Below are positions 46,697 through 47,428 of a DNA stretch of 47,428 bases, piece after piece. This stretch comes from Alphaproteobacteria bacterium. GTDB taxonomy: Bacteria; Pseudomonadota; Alphaproteobacteria; M2410. The translations under genes were made by a program, and so were the position numbers. The notes below the pieces were generated by a model. The model saw only the letters and a list, made by a program, of their open reading frames with translations, ran no database searches and was not told where the DNA came from. Position 1 is the stretch's first letter. The number at the start of each line of letters is the position of its first letter. Location of the stretch: positions 1 through 47,428 of the forward strand of contig SBGZ01000049.1 in the NCBI GenBank assembly GCA_006226415.1. The letters are read 5' to 3'.

Positions 46697-47392
46697 TTAA
46701 GCAGCCTGGGTGCCTTCCGCCGGGTCGCGAAGCACATAGCCACGCCCCCAAACGGTTTCAATGTAATGGTCGCCGCTGGTGGCGGAAGCGAGCTTTTTGC
46801 GAAGCTTGCAGATGAAGACGTCGATGATCTTCAGTTCCGGCTCGTCCATGCCGCCATAAAGGTGGTTGAGGAACATTTCCTTGGTGAGCGTCGTGCCCTT
46901 GCGCAGGGAAAGCAGCTCCAGCATCTGGTATTCCTTACCGGTCAGGTGGACCCGCTGGCCGTCTACTTCGACAGTCTTGGTGTCGAGGTTGACGGTGAGC
47001 TTGCCGGTGTTGATGACTGATTGGCTGTGACCCTTGGAACGACGGACCACCGCGTGGATGCGGGCGACCAGTTCGTCCTTGTGGAACGGCTTGGTCATAT
47101 AGTCGTCGGCGCCAAAGCCGAGGCCGCGTACCTTGTTGTCGATGTCGGAGAGGCCCGACAGGATCAGGATCGGCGTACCGATTTTGGCCAGACGCAAGGT
47201 TTTCAAAACCTCGTAGCCACTCATATCCGGCAGATTTAGATCCAGCAGAATAATGTCGTAGTCATACAGCTTGCCAAGGTCGACGCCTTCTTCGCCCAGG
47301 TCGGTGGTGTAGCAATTAAACCCGTCCGACTTTAGCATCAGCTCGATGGACTGGGCTGTCGCGCTATCGTCTTCGATCAGCAATACACGCAT
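46697..47392 (-). CDS. ctrA: Cell cycle response regulator CtrA
   Basis: A 231-residue OmpR-family regulator controlling DNA replication, division, flagella and other cell-cycle genes. The receiver domain has the phosphorylated Asp51 (ILLDLNLPD), the TKPF lysine motif, and the C-terminal winged helix with [17 protein letters not shown] and GRGYVL. The sequence is very close to known CtrA proteins over its full length. The right edge of the window cuts the upstream promoter region, so CtrA autoregulation cannot be examined. Confidence 0.95.
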   Translation of the reverse strand: MRVLLIEDDSATAQSIELMLKSDGFNCYTTDLGEEGVDLGKLYDYDIILLDLNLPDMSGYEVLKTLRLAKIGTPILILSGLSDIDNKVRGLGFGADDYMTKPFHKDELVARIHAVVRRSKGHSQSVINTGKLTVNLDTKTVEVDGQRVHLTGKEYQMLELLSLRKGTTLTKEMFLNHLYGGMDEPELKIIDVFICKLRKKLASATSGDHYIETVWGRGYVLRDPAEGTQAA

Positions 47393-47428
47393 TTTTTATC
47401 TCCGTGACTTTGGAACCCCCCAGCGCTT

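Overview
This window comes from an alphaproteobacterial chromosome. The evidence is a CtrA response regulator with the ChpT phosphotransferase beside it, an RpoH-type sigma factor, the order ruvC-ruvA-ruvB-ybgC-tolQRAB-pal-cpoB-tilS-ftsH-folP-glmM, a 6S RNA between zapA and the 5-formyl-THF cyclo-ligase gene, and a serC-serA pair with a short structured leader. GC content is moderately high. I cannot fix the order or genus from the sequence alone. Nearly all of the window is housekeeping DNA with dense coding on both strands. I saw no tRNA, rRNA, prophage, CRISPR or complete insertion sequence.

Layout. 1-800 (minus): efp followed by a cut-off inositol monophosphatase gene. 946-3270 (plus): an S45 penicillin-acylase-like lipoprotein. 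3271-4329: a gap between convergent genes holding a 95-96 bp tandem repeat array built from two inverted palindromes, with a small GIY-YIG nuclease gene inside one repeat unit. 4330-9223 (minus): tkt-gap-pgk-thiE, the Calvin/glycolytic enzymes plus thiamine phosphate synthase. 9534-11862 (plus): a DUF4164 coiled-coil protein, zapA, 6S RNA, 5-FCL and a YmdB-like phosphoesterase. 11954-15484: yebC, ruvC, ruvA, ruvB, ybgC. 15647-20929: the Tol-Pal envelope machine. 21033-27890: tilS, ftsH, folP, glmM, thiD. 27905-33029: phzF-like, serC, serA, purA. 32998-34368 (minus): an MFS transporter whose 3' end overlaps purA. 34494-35838 (plus): a MoaD/ThiS-like small protein tightly coupled to a six-Asp-box beta-propeller. 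35845-37854 (minus): rpoH and rluD. 37865-38664: a one-TM protein and an XRE regulator. 39064-40854: an SPFH/stomatin protein, an NfeD partner and a small membrane protein. 40983-43636: a TldD/PmbA-type protease pair. 43930-45437 (minus): a GNAT acetyltransferase, cysQ and a DUF3553 protein. 45564-47392: chpT (plus) facing ctrA (minus).

The most unusual structure is the repeat system. A palindrome A and a diverged inverted palindrome B form a doublet separated by about 22 nt. In one doublet that gap instead holds the complete GIY-YIG gene. At two other places, both between convergent genes, a related A/B pair encloses a roughly 130 bp nested palindrome, giving two nearly identical copies about 2.7 kb apart. 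The doublet therefore looks like a mobile scaffold that accepts different contents. A second candidate system is the MoaD-like/beta-propeller gene pair. Smaller points are a divergent start-codon pair only 10 bp apart (rluD and its neighbour), a perfect 27-nt inverted repeat between ruvC and ruvA, and a possible CtrA site in front of glmM.
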